Part shown: in pieces, positions 6,995 through 14,285 of the stretch
How the letters are laid out: each line of letters begins with the position of its first letter
How positions within the stretch are numbered: position 1 is the first letter of the stretch
Assembly: GCA_035697245.1 (NCBI GenBank)
Contig: DASSDH010000169.1
Coordinates: forward strand, 1-22,462
Origin: JACVRX01 sp035697245
GTDB lineage: Bacteria > Actinomycetota > Actinomycetes > Jiangellales > Jiangellaceae
Direction: 5' to 3'
Length of the DNA stretch: 22,462 bases
Translations under genes and position numbers: made by a program
Notes under the pieces: generated by a model
The model's input: only the letters and a program-made list of their open reading frames with translations
What the model was told of the DNA's origin: nothing
The model's database searches: none

Positions 6995-7405
6995 TCATGA
7001 TTTGACGTTGCCCGGGCGCTGCGACGCCGGCAGGGCGCAAGCGGGCGTCCCGCCAGGTAGCCGATGCCGATTCGTCGCCACCAGGCGGTACATCGCGCCG
7101 GCGATCCAGTGCAATGGAGGAGTCTGCGCGGCTCGGCCAAGCAGGCGCCACCAGCCGCCAGAATCAACGAGCAATGCCGCAACGGCATCGGCGCCGCCAA
7201 CGACCTGGCCCGACGCGTGGACCCACAGCAGTTCGCGCTGGGCCCGCTCGGCCGTCGTGCCGAGCGCATCGAGATCCGTGAACTGCCAGGCGACGATACC
7301 GGCGGATACTGGCATGCGGCGTTCGATGAACCGGGCGCTCGTCGTGCAGAAGGCGCAGTCGCCGTCGTAGACGAGGACAGGCCGGGTCCGGCGCACGCCG
7401 GCCAT
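6995..7405 (-). CDS. DCC-type thiol-disulfide oxidoreductase (DUF393)
   Basis: 136 residues from the ATG at 7405; an in-frame ATG at 7432 would add nine residues. The N-terminal VLVYDGDCAFC carries the DUF393/DCC signature with Asp14, Cys17 and Cys20 in a CxxC, the redox centre of a thioredoxin-like fold. Later come FTDLDAL and a C-terminal WIAGAMYRLVATNRHRL, also usual in the family. The predicted role is thiol-disulfide exchange; the partner is unknown. The gene is convergent with the HTTM gene. DCC and HTTM domains often occur as neighbours or fusions, which suggests a shared task (established association, function inferred). Confidence 0.88.
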   Translation of the reverse strand: MAGVRRTRPVLVYDGDCAFCTTSARFIERRMPVSAGIVAWQFTDLDALGTTAERAQRELLWVHASGQVVGGADAVAALLVDSGGWWRLLGRAAQTPPLHWIAGAMYRLVATNRHRLPGGTPACALPASQRPGNVKS

Positions 7406-7448
7406 CGTATGGCGACACCCTGCACCACCCATGGCCGGCGGCCGGACG

Positions 7449-7490
7449 GGCGGCGGCCCGGCCCCGAGACGCCGGGACCGGGCCGCTGCC
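7449..7490 (-). terminator. Hairpin terminator downstream of the cold-shock gene
   Basis: Arms 7449-7466 and 7473-7490 form 17 of 18 pairs (one T-G wobble, one A-C mismatch on the minus strand) around a 6-base loop, starting 20 bases after the csp stop. No T-tract is present. It separates csp from the DCC gene, which reads the same way. Confidence 0.7.
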
Positions 7491-7510
7491 GAACCGATCG
7501 AATGGCTGCG

Positions 7511-7711
7511 TTACACGACGCGGACGGACTCCGCCTGCGGGCCTTTGGGCCCCTGGCCGACCTCGAACTCGACCCGCTGGCCGTCCTCGAGGCTGCGGTA
7601 ACCCTCCATGTCGATCGCGGTGTAGTGAACGAAGAGGTCCTGTCCGCCGTCGACGGCGATGAAGCCGTAGCCCTTCTCGGAGTTGAACCACTTCACGGTG
7701 CCCTGAGCCAT
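7511..7711 (-). CDS. csp: Cold-shock-domain protein (CspA family)
   Basis: 66-residue single cold-shock domain, the usual size; binds single-stranded RNA/DNA as an RNA chaperone. MAQGTVKWFNSEKGYGFI contains RNP1 (KGYGFI, residues 13-18), followed by RNP2 as LFVHY (26-30). The ATG at 7711 has GAGGAG a few bases upstream; the longer open frame to 7828 is 5' leader. The gene has its own promoter and terminator. From memory, a csp gene of this type lies next to groEL and the threonine synthase homologue in Streptomyces; here three genes separate it from groEL. Confidence 0.97.
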   Translation of the reverse strand: MAQGTVKWFNSEKGYGFIAVDGGQDLFVHYTAIDMEGYRSLEDGQRVEFEVGQGPKGPQAESVRVV

Positions 7712-7808
7712 TACCACTCCTCGCACGGGGCTGGTGTCGGGCCCGTCTTCAGGCCCGGGTCGTGCTCGCTCCTCGCCCCCGCGGGGGGTCTTGCGCCGAC
7801 CAGTGCAG

Positions 7809-7836
7809 ACCTTACACAACGCGCCCATAGGCTCAA
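7809..7836 (-). promoter_or_regulatory. Predicted promoter of the cold-shock gene
   Basis: On the minus strand TTGAGC (7831-7836) precedes TAAGGT (7809-7814) by 16 bases. This puts the start of transcription near 7802 and leaves a leader of about 90 bases, GC-rich with short hairpins, before the csp ATG. Long structured leaders are common for cold-shock genes. The rest of the 190-base gap to the next gene shows no further feature. Confidence 0.45.
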
Positions 7837-7902
7837 GAGGTGTCTGTTCGGGCGATGTTTGTCTCGGGGTCCTGACGCGCGGAGCCGAGGCCTGATGGGT
7901 AC

Positions 7903-8196
7903 TCAGCCTCCGGCTACAGCCGGAATGACCGACACCCGCGTGCCGTGCGGCGTCGGGGTCTGCAGACCGGAGGCGAACCGGACGTCGTCGTCGTCGACGT
8001 AGACGTTGACGAAGCGGCGGATCTGGCCGGAGTCGTCCAGTACACGTCCGCCGATTCCCGGATACCTCGCATCCAGAGCAGCAACGACATCGGACAGCGT
8101 GGCCTCGTCGTCCACCGACACGGAGACGTCTGCGATGCCGTCAGTGTACGTGCGCAGGATGGTCGGAACCCGGACCGCGATTGTGCTCATCGTCAT
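7903..8196 (-). CDS. MoaD/ThiS-like ubiquitin-fold sulfur carrier protein
   Basis: 97-residue beta-grasp protein. VRVPTILRTYTDG, then VSVDDEATLSDVVAALDARYPGI, then FVNVYVDDDDVRF and a final VIPAVAGG follow the MoaD/ThiS/CysO layout. The exposed C-terminal Gly-Gly is the site that is adenylated and converted to a thiocarboxylate in working sulfur carriers. Its ATG overlaps the TGA of the upstream threonine-synthase-like gene (ATGA at 8193-8196), so the two are translationally coupled and probably made in fixed ratio. By analogy with CysO and CysM (known) it probably delivers sulfur to that PLP enzyme (inferred). No activating E1-like enzyme is encoded in the window. Confidence 0.9.
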   Translation of the reverse strand: MTMSTIAVRVPTILRTYTDGIADVSVSVDDEATLSDVVAALDARYPGIGGRVLDDSGQIRRFVNVYVDDDDVRFASGLQTPTPHGTRVSVIPAVAGG

Positions 8197-9467
8197 ACCA
8201 CCCCCAGGGCGTCGAACTCGTCGGTGGACGGCCGGATCGTGCCAACCGGGCCGGCGCCTGAGGACACCGCGTCAAGGGTCTTCAAGCCGTCACCGGTGTT
8301 GAAAACGACCGTCTCGGCGTCGGGGTCGACCAATCCCGCACGGACCAGCTTCGCCAGGACGGCGACAGTGACGCCGCCGGCCGTCTCGGCGAATACTCCC
8401 TCGGTCCGGGCCAGCAGCCGGATCCCGTCGACGACCTCCTCGTCGGTGACGTCTTCTACGGCTCCGCCGGTGCGACGCGTGACGTCGAGCACATACGGTC
8501 CGTCGGCGGGATTGCCGATAGCGAGTGACTTGGCAATGGTCGACGGCCGGACGGGCCGCACGACGTCGCTCCCGGCCTTGAACGCGGCGGCCACCGGCGC
8601 GCAGCCGGCGGCCTGGGCGCCGAAGATGCGCGGCACCTCGCCATCCACGAGGCCCAAAGCCACGAGTTCACGGAACGCCTTGTCCACCTTCACCAGCTGG
8701 GCACCGCTGGCGACCGGGATCACGACCTGTCGAGGCAACCGCCAGCCGAGCTGCTCGGCAACCTCGTAGCCCAGCGTCTTGGAGCCTTCGGCGTAGTAAG
8801 GGCGCACGTTGACGTTGACGAAGGCCCAGTCAGCATGCTGGCCCGCCAGCTCCGACGCCAGCCGGTTCACGTCGTCGTACGTGCCCTCCACCGCGACCAG
8901 TGTCGTGCCATAGACCGCGGTCGTGACGATCTTCTGCAGCTCGAGATCGCGCGGGATGAACACGAACGACCGGATCCCTGCGCGTGCCGACGCTGCTGCG
9001 ACGGCATTCGCCAGGTTGCCGGTCGACGGGCAGGCCAGAACCGTGAAGCCGAGCTGACGGGCTGCGGCCAGCGCGACTGCGACCACTCGATCCTTGAACG
9101 AGTGCGTGGGGTTGCCCGAGTCGTCCTTGACCCACAGTGTCCTGATGCCGAGCTCGCGACCGAGCCGGTCCGCTCGCAGCAGGCGAGTCCAGCCTGGATC
9201 AGTGTTCGGGGTGTCCTCGACGCTAGCCGGTACCGGCAGCAGGTCGCGATAACGCCAGATCGACCTTGGGCCGGCAGCTATCCGCTCGCGAGATACCCGG
9301 CCGAAGTCGTAGCCGACCTCGAGTGGCCCAAAGCAGTCCGCACAGGCGTAGAACGCGCCGAGCGGGGACGTCGCGCCGCATTCACGGCATGACAGGTGCG
9401 TTGCCGCACCCAAATCCGGGTGGGCCGCCGTCCTCGGCAGACTGGGCGCGGGTGCCGTGCCGGGCAT
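8193..9467 (-). CDS. thrC: Threonine-synthase-family PLP enzyme, possible homocysteine synthase
   Basis: 424 residues, normal for an actinobacterial threonine synthase. A zinc-ribbon-like N-terminus (Cys27, Cys30, Cys42, Cys45) precedes the fold-type II PLP domain; the PLP lysine is Lys125 in HSFKDR. CPSTGN and later FNTGDGLK are phosphate/PLP-binding segments. The family acts on O-phosphohomoserine. The start ATG at 9467 has an excellent AGGAGG (9472-9477). Two context signs argue against a plain threonine role: a SAM-I riboswitch controls it, and a sulfur-carrier-like protein is coupled to it. An alternative is that it replaces phosphate with sulfide from the carrier to make homocysteine for methionine. 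I recall such a route (proteins called MetM/MetO) reported in Streptomyces but cannot verify it here. Family certain; reaction open. Confidence 0.93.
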   Translation of the reverse strand: MPGTAPAPSLPRTAAHPDLGAATHLSCRECGATSPLGAFYACADCFGPLEVGYDFGRVSRERIAAGPRSIWRYRDLLPVPASVEDTPNTDPGWTRLLRADRLGRELGIRTLWVKDDSGNPTHSFKDRVVAVALAAARQLGFTVLACPSTGNLANAVAAASARAGIRSFVFIPRDLELQKIVTTAVYGTTLVAVEGTYDDVNRLASELAGQHADWAFVNVNVRPYYAEGSKTLGYEVAEQLGWRLPRQVVIPVASGAQLVKVDKAFRELVALGLVDGEVPRIFGAQAAGCAPVAAAFKAGSDVVRPVRPSTIAKSLAIGNPADGPYVLDVTRRTGGAVEDVTDEEVVDGIRLLARTEGVFAETAGGVTVAVLAKLVRAGLVDPDAETVVFNTGDGLKTLDAVSSGAGPVGTIRPSTDEFDALGVV

Positions 9468-9475
9468 CGGTCCTC

Positions 9476-9581
9476 CTCATCTTTCCCGCACGAAGCGGGC
9501 CGGAGTTGGCACCAGGCCCGGGATGAACCGGGCGGGTTGCCGGGGCTTCGCCGGGCCGGTCCCTCTGCCCCTCTGGATGAG
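9476..9581 (-). ncRNA. SAM-I riboswitch (S-box leader)
   Basis: Read on the minus strand the leader shows the S-box core in order: CTCATC (P1 5' arm, 9576-9581), CAGAGGGGCAGAGGGACCGG, GGCGAAGCC, CCGGCAACC, a GC hairpin (P3), GGTGCCAACTCC, a CCCGC/GCGGG hairpin with TTCGT (P4), then GAAAGATGAG closing P1 (9476-9481). These are the conserved SAM-contacting and pseudoknot segments. The 3' arm of P1 shares bases with the ribosome binding site of the downstream gene, and no terminator hairpin or U-tract is seen, so control is probably translational. Confidence 0.92.
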
Positions 9582-9593
9582 TTCCTTCAACAG

Positions 9594-9599
9594 ACCCTA
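9594..9599 (-). promoter_or_regulatory. Possible -10 element for the riboswitch transcript
   Basis: TAGGGT on the minus strand fits an actinobacterial TANNNT -10 and would start transcription near 9587, a few bases before P1 of the riboswitch. No convincing -35 is seen. Confidence 0.35.
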
Positions 9600-9703
9600 C
9601 GCAGGCAACACTGCCGCGTAACCCAATCGTCCGCGATGCGAGACGGTTGTTCTGCATGGTGGACGGGTCGCCCTCCGCACCCGGCGATGACCGCACGCAC
9701 GGA

Positions 9704-10159
9704 ATGATGGCCGCCGTGATGCCAGAGCAACGGCTCCGGCAGGTAGTCAACCTGATCAACCTGTCGACACCGCTCGGGCTGCTCATCGCTCGGGTGGCTG
9801 CTACGCGACTCGCCCACGGACCCGACGGGCTTCTGCTGGCCTTCGGTTACAGGCTCGCGCTGCCGAGCAACTCGGCGTTCACGGTCGGCAACGTGGTGCT
9901 GCTGCGCGGAGACGAGTCGGTGCTCGAACGCCGGCCGACCCTGCTGGAGCACGAGGCGCGGCACGCGAGCCAGTACGCCGTGTGCGTGGGGCCGATGATG
10001 TGGCCGCTCTACGCGTTGGCCGCGGGCTGGTCGTGGGTCCGCACAGGCGACCCGGCTTCCCGGAACGTCTTCGAACGGCGGGCCGGGCTCGCCGATGGCG
10101 GTTACCGGGAGCGGCCACTGCGGCGAGTGTTCCGGCGCGGTGGCTCGAGCCGGTTCTGA
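9704..10159 (+). CDS. Conserved hypothetical with HExxH metallopeptidase-like motif
   Basis: 151 residues from ATG at 9704; ATG at 9719 is equally possible and neither has a strong ribosome binding site. After RLRQVVNLINLSTPLGLLIAR comes AFTVGNVVLLRG and then LLEHEARHASQYA, which contains His-Glu-x-x-His, the zinc-binding signature of many metallopeptidases. It continues with a hydrophobic MMWPLYALAAGWSW and the conserved-looking NVFERRAGLADGGY. I have seen similar actinobacterial proteins annotated only as hypothetical. A third zinc ligand could be the Glu of NVFERRAG. Proteolysis is not shown; the motif could also be structural. The gene starts opposite the riboswitch promoter and ends 5 bases from the convergent hydrolase gene. 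Confidence 0.75.
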   Translation: MMAAVMPEQRLRQVVNLINLSTPLGLLIARVAATRLAHGPDGLLLAFGYRLALPSNSAFTVGNVVLLRGDESVLERRPTLLEHEARHASQYAVCVGPMMWPLYALAAGWSWVRTGDPASRNVFERRAGLADGGYRERPLRRVFRRGGSSRF

Positions 10160-10164
10160 CGGCG

Positions 10165-10908
10165 TTACCCGCTGTGCCGGTCGATGAATGCGAGAACCCG
10201 TCGCCAGGCGTCGGCGCACTCCTCTTGGTAATTCCCGGAGGTCCGGTCGAAGAAGCTGTGCGGGGCGTCGGGATACACATGCAGTTCCGCGTCCACACCA
10301 TTGGCGCGGGCCTGCTCGGCGAAACGCTCGACCTCCTCGACGGGAATGTCATCTTGCCCGGCCGCTAGTAGGAGCAAGGGCACTCGCATGGATCCGATCT
10401 GGTCGACGACCCGGGCGGGCCGGCCGTAGAAGCCAATGCAGCCGGCCAGGCCATGGTCGGCCGCCGACTGTCGCCACGACAAGCCGCCCCCAGCACAGAA
10501 CCCAACCGTGAACACGGCCTCGACATCGTGGTCACGGTCCCCTCGCAGCCACTCCACCGCGGCGTGTACGTCTAGGGTCACCTGGGCCGGCTCCAGCCGG
10601 TCGGCATGCTCGCGAAACGGAAAGCTGTCGCCCCGCTGCGAACCGAGCTCAGTTGTCCGGCCGTAGTAGTCGATCGCGATCGCCACCAAGCCGGCCGCAG
10701 CGAACCGCTCGGCCAGTTCCTGGTAGAAGCGATGCAGGCCCCGGACGTCGGGTAGAACCACCACGGCGGATCGGGCCCGGGTTTGCGGGTAGGCGTAATA
10801 CGCGGCGAACTCGGTGCCATCGGCGGACAGCAGGAACAGCTCACCATGGTCACCGACTGCTCCGGTCACGGGAGGGGCGGGCGGCAGGGCGTCGTCTCCG
10901 TAGCACAT
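10165..10908 (-). CDS. Dienelactone hydrolase family protein
   Basis: 247-residue alpha/beta hydrolase. The nucleophile is Cys138 in GFCAGGG (G-x-C-x-G-G), as in dienelactone hydrolase; the acid is Asp186 or Asp187 in AAGQDDIP, and the base His217 in DAPHSFFD. The N-terminal VVVLPDVRGLHRFYQELAERFA and IAIDYYGR are family segments around the oxyanion hole. Members cleave dienelactone or other cyclic esters; the substrate here is unknown. The start ATG at 10908 lacks a clear ribosome binding site. Its stop is 5 bases from the convergent HExxH gene. Confidence 0.92.
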   Translation of the reverse strand: MCYGDDALPPAPPVTGAVGDHGELFLLSADGTEFAAYYAYPQTRARSAVVVLPDVRGLHRFYQELAERFAAAGLVAIAIDYYGRTTELGSQRGDSFPFREHADRLEPAQVTLDVHAAVEWLRGDRDHDVEAVFTVGFCAGGGLSWRQSAADHGLAGCIGFYGRPARVVDQIGSMRVPLLLLAAGQDDIPVEEVERFAEQARANGVDAELHVYPDAPHSFFDRTSGNYQEECADAWRRVLAFIDRHSG

Positions 10909-10947
10909 GCGGGCCAGCGTCCCAGGTAGGGCAGTGATCGTGAAGAG

Positions 10948-11757
10948 TCAGGGAACGATCACCTGTGCCAAGAACTCAAGGAACGACAGCACTCCCGGTG
11001 GCCCCGGCACCACCAGATCCGCCTGTTCGCGAAGCTCGGACGGCGACTCGACGGAGTCGCTGCACACGACCAGCCGGGCGACGTCCATCTCGCGCAGCGC
11101 TCTCACGGCGGCGAGATCGCCCACATCGTCGCCGATGAACACCACTGACGTGGTCCGTAGCTCGGCCACCAGCGCTCGGAGCGCAGTGCCCTTGTCGGTG
11201 TCCGGCGGCCGTAGTTCAAGGACATAGCGGCCGGGCGTCACCACCAGCCCGGTCTCACGCGCCAGCTGCTCCACGCGGGGACGAAGGGTCGTGAGCACAC
11301 CCGGGGGATCGGCGGCCCGGCGGGAGTGCAGCGCCACTGAGTGACCCTTGTCTTCGAGAGCGAGCCCGGCCGGGCCTTCGGCCACCATGGCCGCCGCCGC
11401 GCGCCGAGCGGCCGCGACGCCGGGATGCGGCTGAGGCGCCACGACATGGCCCTCGCTCCAGCGGTCGAGTCCATAGTGCCCGAGCACGACCAGCCCTGGG
11501 ACATCGGCGAGGCCACCGAGTCGGACCGCTTCCCCCGCAGGGCGCCCGGTGACGATCGCCACCCTGGTACCGGCACTGGCGACCGCCCGCAGCGCTGCCG
11601 CTGCCCGCGGATGGGCGACTGCGTCCTCCGGCCGGTCCACGATTGGCGCCAGCGTCCCGTCGTAGTCGAGGGCGACCAGAGCCACTCCGGGATCGGCGAT
11701 CACGGCGGCGAGTGCTGCGCGGCCCTCCCAGGTCCGCGGAGTCGGCGGAGTACTCAC
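10948..11757 (-). CDS. otsB: Trehalose-6-phosphate phosphatase
   Basis: 269-residue HAD-superfamily phosphatase that converts trehalose 6-phosphate to trehalose, the step after OtsA (encoded about 3 kb away on the other strand). HAD motif I is ALDYDGTLAPI with Asp31 as nucleophile and Asp33 as acid/base; motif II is IVTGR; the Lys of DTDKGTAL (189) and motif IV FIGDDVGD (207-214) complete the site. The start is GTG at 11757, overlapping the TGA of the upstream LytR_C gene (GTGA), so the two are translationally coupled. Confidence 0.95.
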   Translation of the reverse strand: MSTPPTPRTWEGRAALAAVIADPGVALVALDYDGTLAPIVDRPEDAVAHPRAAAALRAVASAGTRVAIVTGRPAGEAVRLGGLADVPGLVVLGHYGLDRWSEGHVVAPQPHPGVAAARRAAAAMVAEGPAGLALEDKGHSVALHSRRAADPPGVLTTLRPRVEQLARETGLVVTPGRYVLELRPPDTDKGTALRALVAELRTTSVVFIGDDVGDLAAVRALREMDVARLVVCSDSVESPSELREQADLVVPGPPGVLSFLEFLAQVIVP

Positions 11758-12275
11758 CCGCTGGTTTCGACCGCCTCCGCATAGTCCTCGGCGAGGATCA
11801 GCACCAGCCGGATCGAGGTCAGCCCCGGGATCGTCGGCTCAACGGCCTTGATCTCGGGGAATTGCGCGGCCAGCGCCCGCGCGGACTCTTCTTCCCCCGG
11901 CGGGTAGTAAACGGTTGTCACGGCGATGTCGCCGCGGTAGGTGTCTGTCGCGGGCACCGGCCAGCCGCCTGCCTCGAGAGCTTGCTGCGCCTGTGCCGCG
12001 AGGCCAGGGACGTCGGTGCCGTTGAGGATGCCAACCTCGCTGCGCAGTTCGGGCGGAGCGGTGACCGGGGCCGACGGGGTTTCCTCCGGCGGAGCGGTCC
12101 CGTTCGCCGATGCCGACGGCCCGGTTGTGCCCGTGCCGACGGCAGCAGCGTCGTCGGGTCCAGCCGGCGCGTCGCCGTTGCCGAATACCGCAAGCAGCCC
12201 GAATACGACTGCGACCGTGCCGAGCAAGGCCACCAACGACGGCCATACCCGGTGGAGTCGGTCGCGGAATGTCAC
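11754..12275 (-). CDS. Membrane-anchored LytR_C-domain protein (VirR-like)
   Basis: 173 residues from GTG at 12275, without an evident ribosome binding site. One membrane segment lies at about residues 12-31 (PSLVALLGTVAVVFGLLAVF), then a Pro/Ala/Thr/Gly-rich linker to about 72, then a LytR C-terminal domain: SEVGILNGTDVPGLAAQA, WPVPATDTY, TTVYYPPGEEESARALAAQFP. Such a short protein with only the C-terminal domain resembles mycobacterial Rv0431 (VirR), an envelope protein linked to vesicle release. There it is adjacent to a DUF3263 gene; here the DUF3263 gene (14286-14597) is on the same strand but separated by the antiporter gene. It is coupled to otsB by a 4-base overlap. Confidence 0.88.
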   Translation of the reverse strand: MTFRDRLHRVWPSLVALLGTVAVVFGLLAVFGNGDAPAGPDDAAAVGTGTTGPSASANGTAPPEETPSAPVTAPPELRSEVGILNGTDVPGLAAQAQQALEAGGWPVPATDTYRGDIAVTTVYYPPGEEESARALAAQFPEIKAVEPTIPGLTSIRLVLILAEDYAEAVETSG

Positions 12276-12372
12276 GGAACTGGAAGGCTACGCCACCCCG
12301 GCCATCCCGCGTCGAAGGCACTCCGTGGCAGTCGCCGACGAAGCCCTCGGACGACACGGGCAGGATGAAACG

Positions 12373-14238
12373 ATGCACGACGTCGCCCTGCTCGTCGTTC
12401 TCGTCGTCGGTGTGGTGGCCATCTCCCGGCTTGCCGTCGCGCTCCGGATACCGGCAGCAGTGCTGCTTGTCCTCGCGGGGCTGGCCGTGGCCGCGGTGCC
12501 GGGAATGCCCGCCGTCGAGATCGACCCCGACGTCGTCTTGTTCGTGCTGCTGCCGCCGTTGTTGTTCGCGGCAGCGCTTGGCTCGTCGTACGTCGGGCTT
12601 CGTCAGGTCCGCGGATCTGTTCTGGTGCTCGCGGTCGGCCTCGTCCTGTTCACCGCAGCGGCGGTCGCGCTTGCCATCGTCCCCGTGCTGCCGGGTATCT
12701 CGCTGGCAGCGGCGTTCGCTGTGGGCGCGATCGTGGCGCCGCCGGATGCGGTCGCGGCCACGGCCGTCGCCAGGCGGACCGGCATGCCGCGACGCACAGT
12801 CACCATCCTCGAGGGAGAGAGTCTATTCGACGACGCCACCGCGCTGACCACGTTGCGAGTCGCCGTGGCGGCTGTGGGCACCGGAACAGTCACCGTCTGG
12901 CAGGTGGCTGCGGACTTCTCGGTCGCCGTGGCAGGCGGAGTGGCGATCGGCATCGCCGGCGCCCTGGCCTTGGGCTGGGTCCGCCGGCACGGCATCGACA
13001 CCCTGTCCGGCGTCGCATTGTCGGTGGCAGCGCCGTTCGCGGCCTATCTGGCGGCAGAGGCGATTGGCGGGTCGGGAGTGATCGCGGTCGTCGTGATGGG
13101 CCTGATCCTCGGCCACCGATCCGCCGTGGAGCAGGGTCCCGATGCACGGCTGACCGACGAGGCGATCTGGAAGAGCATGCAGTTCATCCTCGAGGGTGCC
13201 GTCTTCGCGCTCATCGGTCTGCAGTTGCCCGCGATCATCGGCAACGTCGAAGAACCAGCCGGGACAGTCCTCACCGTCTGCGCGGTCACCCTCGCGGCCG
13301 TCATCCTGGCTCGTCCGCTCTGGATCGTGAGCGGGGTGCTCCTCGCACGGGTCGTGCCCTGGTTTGGCCTCGGCCGGCCGGCCTGGTCGGAGGTCGCAGT
13401 TGTGTCGTGGGCCGGCATGCGCGGAGTCGTGTCGCTGGCGGCGGCCCAATCGCTGCCCCTCGAATTCCCGAACCGCGACCTGGCGCTGCTGATTGCCATC
13501 GTCGTGATCCTGGGCACGCTCGGGCTGCAGGGGCTGACCTTGCCGGCGGTCATCCGGCTGGTCGGGGTACGACCGCCCGACCCACGGCTGGACGCCCTGG
13601 CGATCGCCAATGCGCAAGAAGAAGCGGTCGACGCGGCGCTGCGCCGGCTCGACGTGCTCGCCGCCGAGCAGGACCTGCCGCCGGAGATGGTGGTCAAACT
13701 GCGTACGGACACCGAACGTCGCGGCCTCCTGGCCTGGGAGCGCCTCGGCCGGGCCGACGCCAGCGAGCCGCCGAGCCGGGTATACCTCCGACTGCGCAAC
13801 GACATGCTCAGCGCTGAGCGGGAGATCTTCGTCCGCATGCGGGACTCCGGCGATCTCGACGACGACGTTTTGCGCAGGGTCCAGGCCGAGCTCGACTTGG
13901 AGCAGGCGTTGCTGGTTCGTCGGGCCGAAGTCGACCGGCCGAGCGAGGAGACCGAACTGCCGACGCACGAGTTGTCGCAGCCGCGATGCCGACATTTGCG
14001 AGACGCATCGCCGCTGATCGAGCCTCGATCAGCAGACTGCGAAGGCTGTGTCGCCGAGGGCCGCCGCGACTGGGTCCACCTGCGCGCCTGTCTGGACTGC
14101 GGCCACACCGGCTGTTGTGACTCGTCCCCGCGTCGGCACGCCCGACTGCACTTCGAGCACACCGAGCACCCCGTCATGCGCTCGGCCGAACCCGGGGAAA
14201 CCTGGCGCTGGTGCTATGTCGACCGCGAACTCGGCTGA
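12373..14238 (+). CDS. Cation/proton antiporter (CPA1/NhaP type) with C-terminal UBP zinc finger
   Basis: 621 residues from ATG at 12373 (AGG about 8 bases upstream). Residues 1 to about 400 are hydrophobic with antiporter signatures: FVLLPPLLFAAAL, GAIVAPPDAVAA (Asp125), EGESLFDDATAL (Asp153, Asp154), EGAVFALIGLQL and SWAGMRGVVSLAAA. A charged helical cytoplasmic region follows. Residues about 539-615 form a UBP-type zinc finger: Cys539, C556xxC559, Cys573, C576xH578, C581C582, then His589/593/596/599 and WCYVD. The finger usually binds free ubiquitin C-termini in eukaryotes; in bacterial antiporters it is presumably a sensor or partner-binding domain. The ion-binding dyad is Asp-Asp instead of the common CPA1 Asn-Asp. 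It is divergent from the LytR_C gene, 97 bases away. Confidence 0.93.
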   Translation: MHDVALLVVLVVGVVAISRLAVALRIPAAVLLVLAGLAVAAVPGMPAVEIDPDVVLFVLLPPLLFAAALGSSYVGLRQVRGSVLVLAVGLVLFTAAAVALAIVPVLPGISLAAAFAVGAIVAPPDAVAATAVARRTGMPRRTVTILEGESLFDDATALTTLRVAVAAVGTGTVTVWQVAADFSVAVAGGVAIGIAGALALGWVRRHGIDTLSGVALSVAAPFAAYLAAEAIGGSGVIAVVVMGLILGHRSAVEQGPDARLTDEAIWKSMQFILEGAVFALIGLQLPAIIGNVEEPAGTVLTVCAVTLAAVILARPLWIVSGVLLARVVPWFGLGRPAWSEVAVVSWAGMRGVVSLAAAQSLPLEFPNRDLALLIAIVVILGTLGLQGLTLPAVIRLVGVRPPDPRLDALAIANAQEEAVDAALRRLDVLAAEQDLPPEMVVKLRTDTERRGLLAWERLGRADASEPPSRVYLRLRNDMLSAEREIFVRMRDSGDLDDDVLRRVQAELDLEQALLVRRAEVDRPSEETELPTHELSQPRCRHLRDASPLIEPRSADCEGCVAEGRRDWVHLRACLDCGHTGCCDSSPRRHARLHFEHTEHPVMRSAEPGETWRWCYVDRELG

Positions 14239-14285
14239 CGGGCAGCGCGGCCACACCCGGCGGCGGGGTTGATGCTTCCCGGGTA

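Noticed and set aside
7064..8002. 312-codon plus-strand frame over the DCC and csp genes
   Set aside because: It is antisense to two certain genes, DCC and csp.
12823..13995. 390-codon open frame opposite the antiporter
   Set aside because: His/Asp/Gln-rich mirror translation of a clear membrane transporter; no motif or ribosome binding site.
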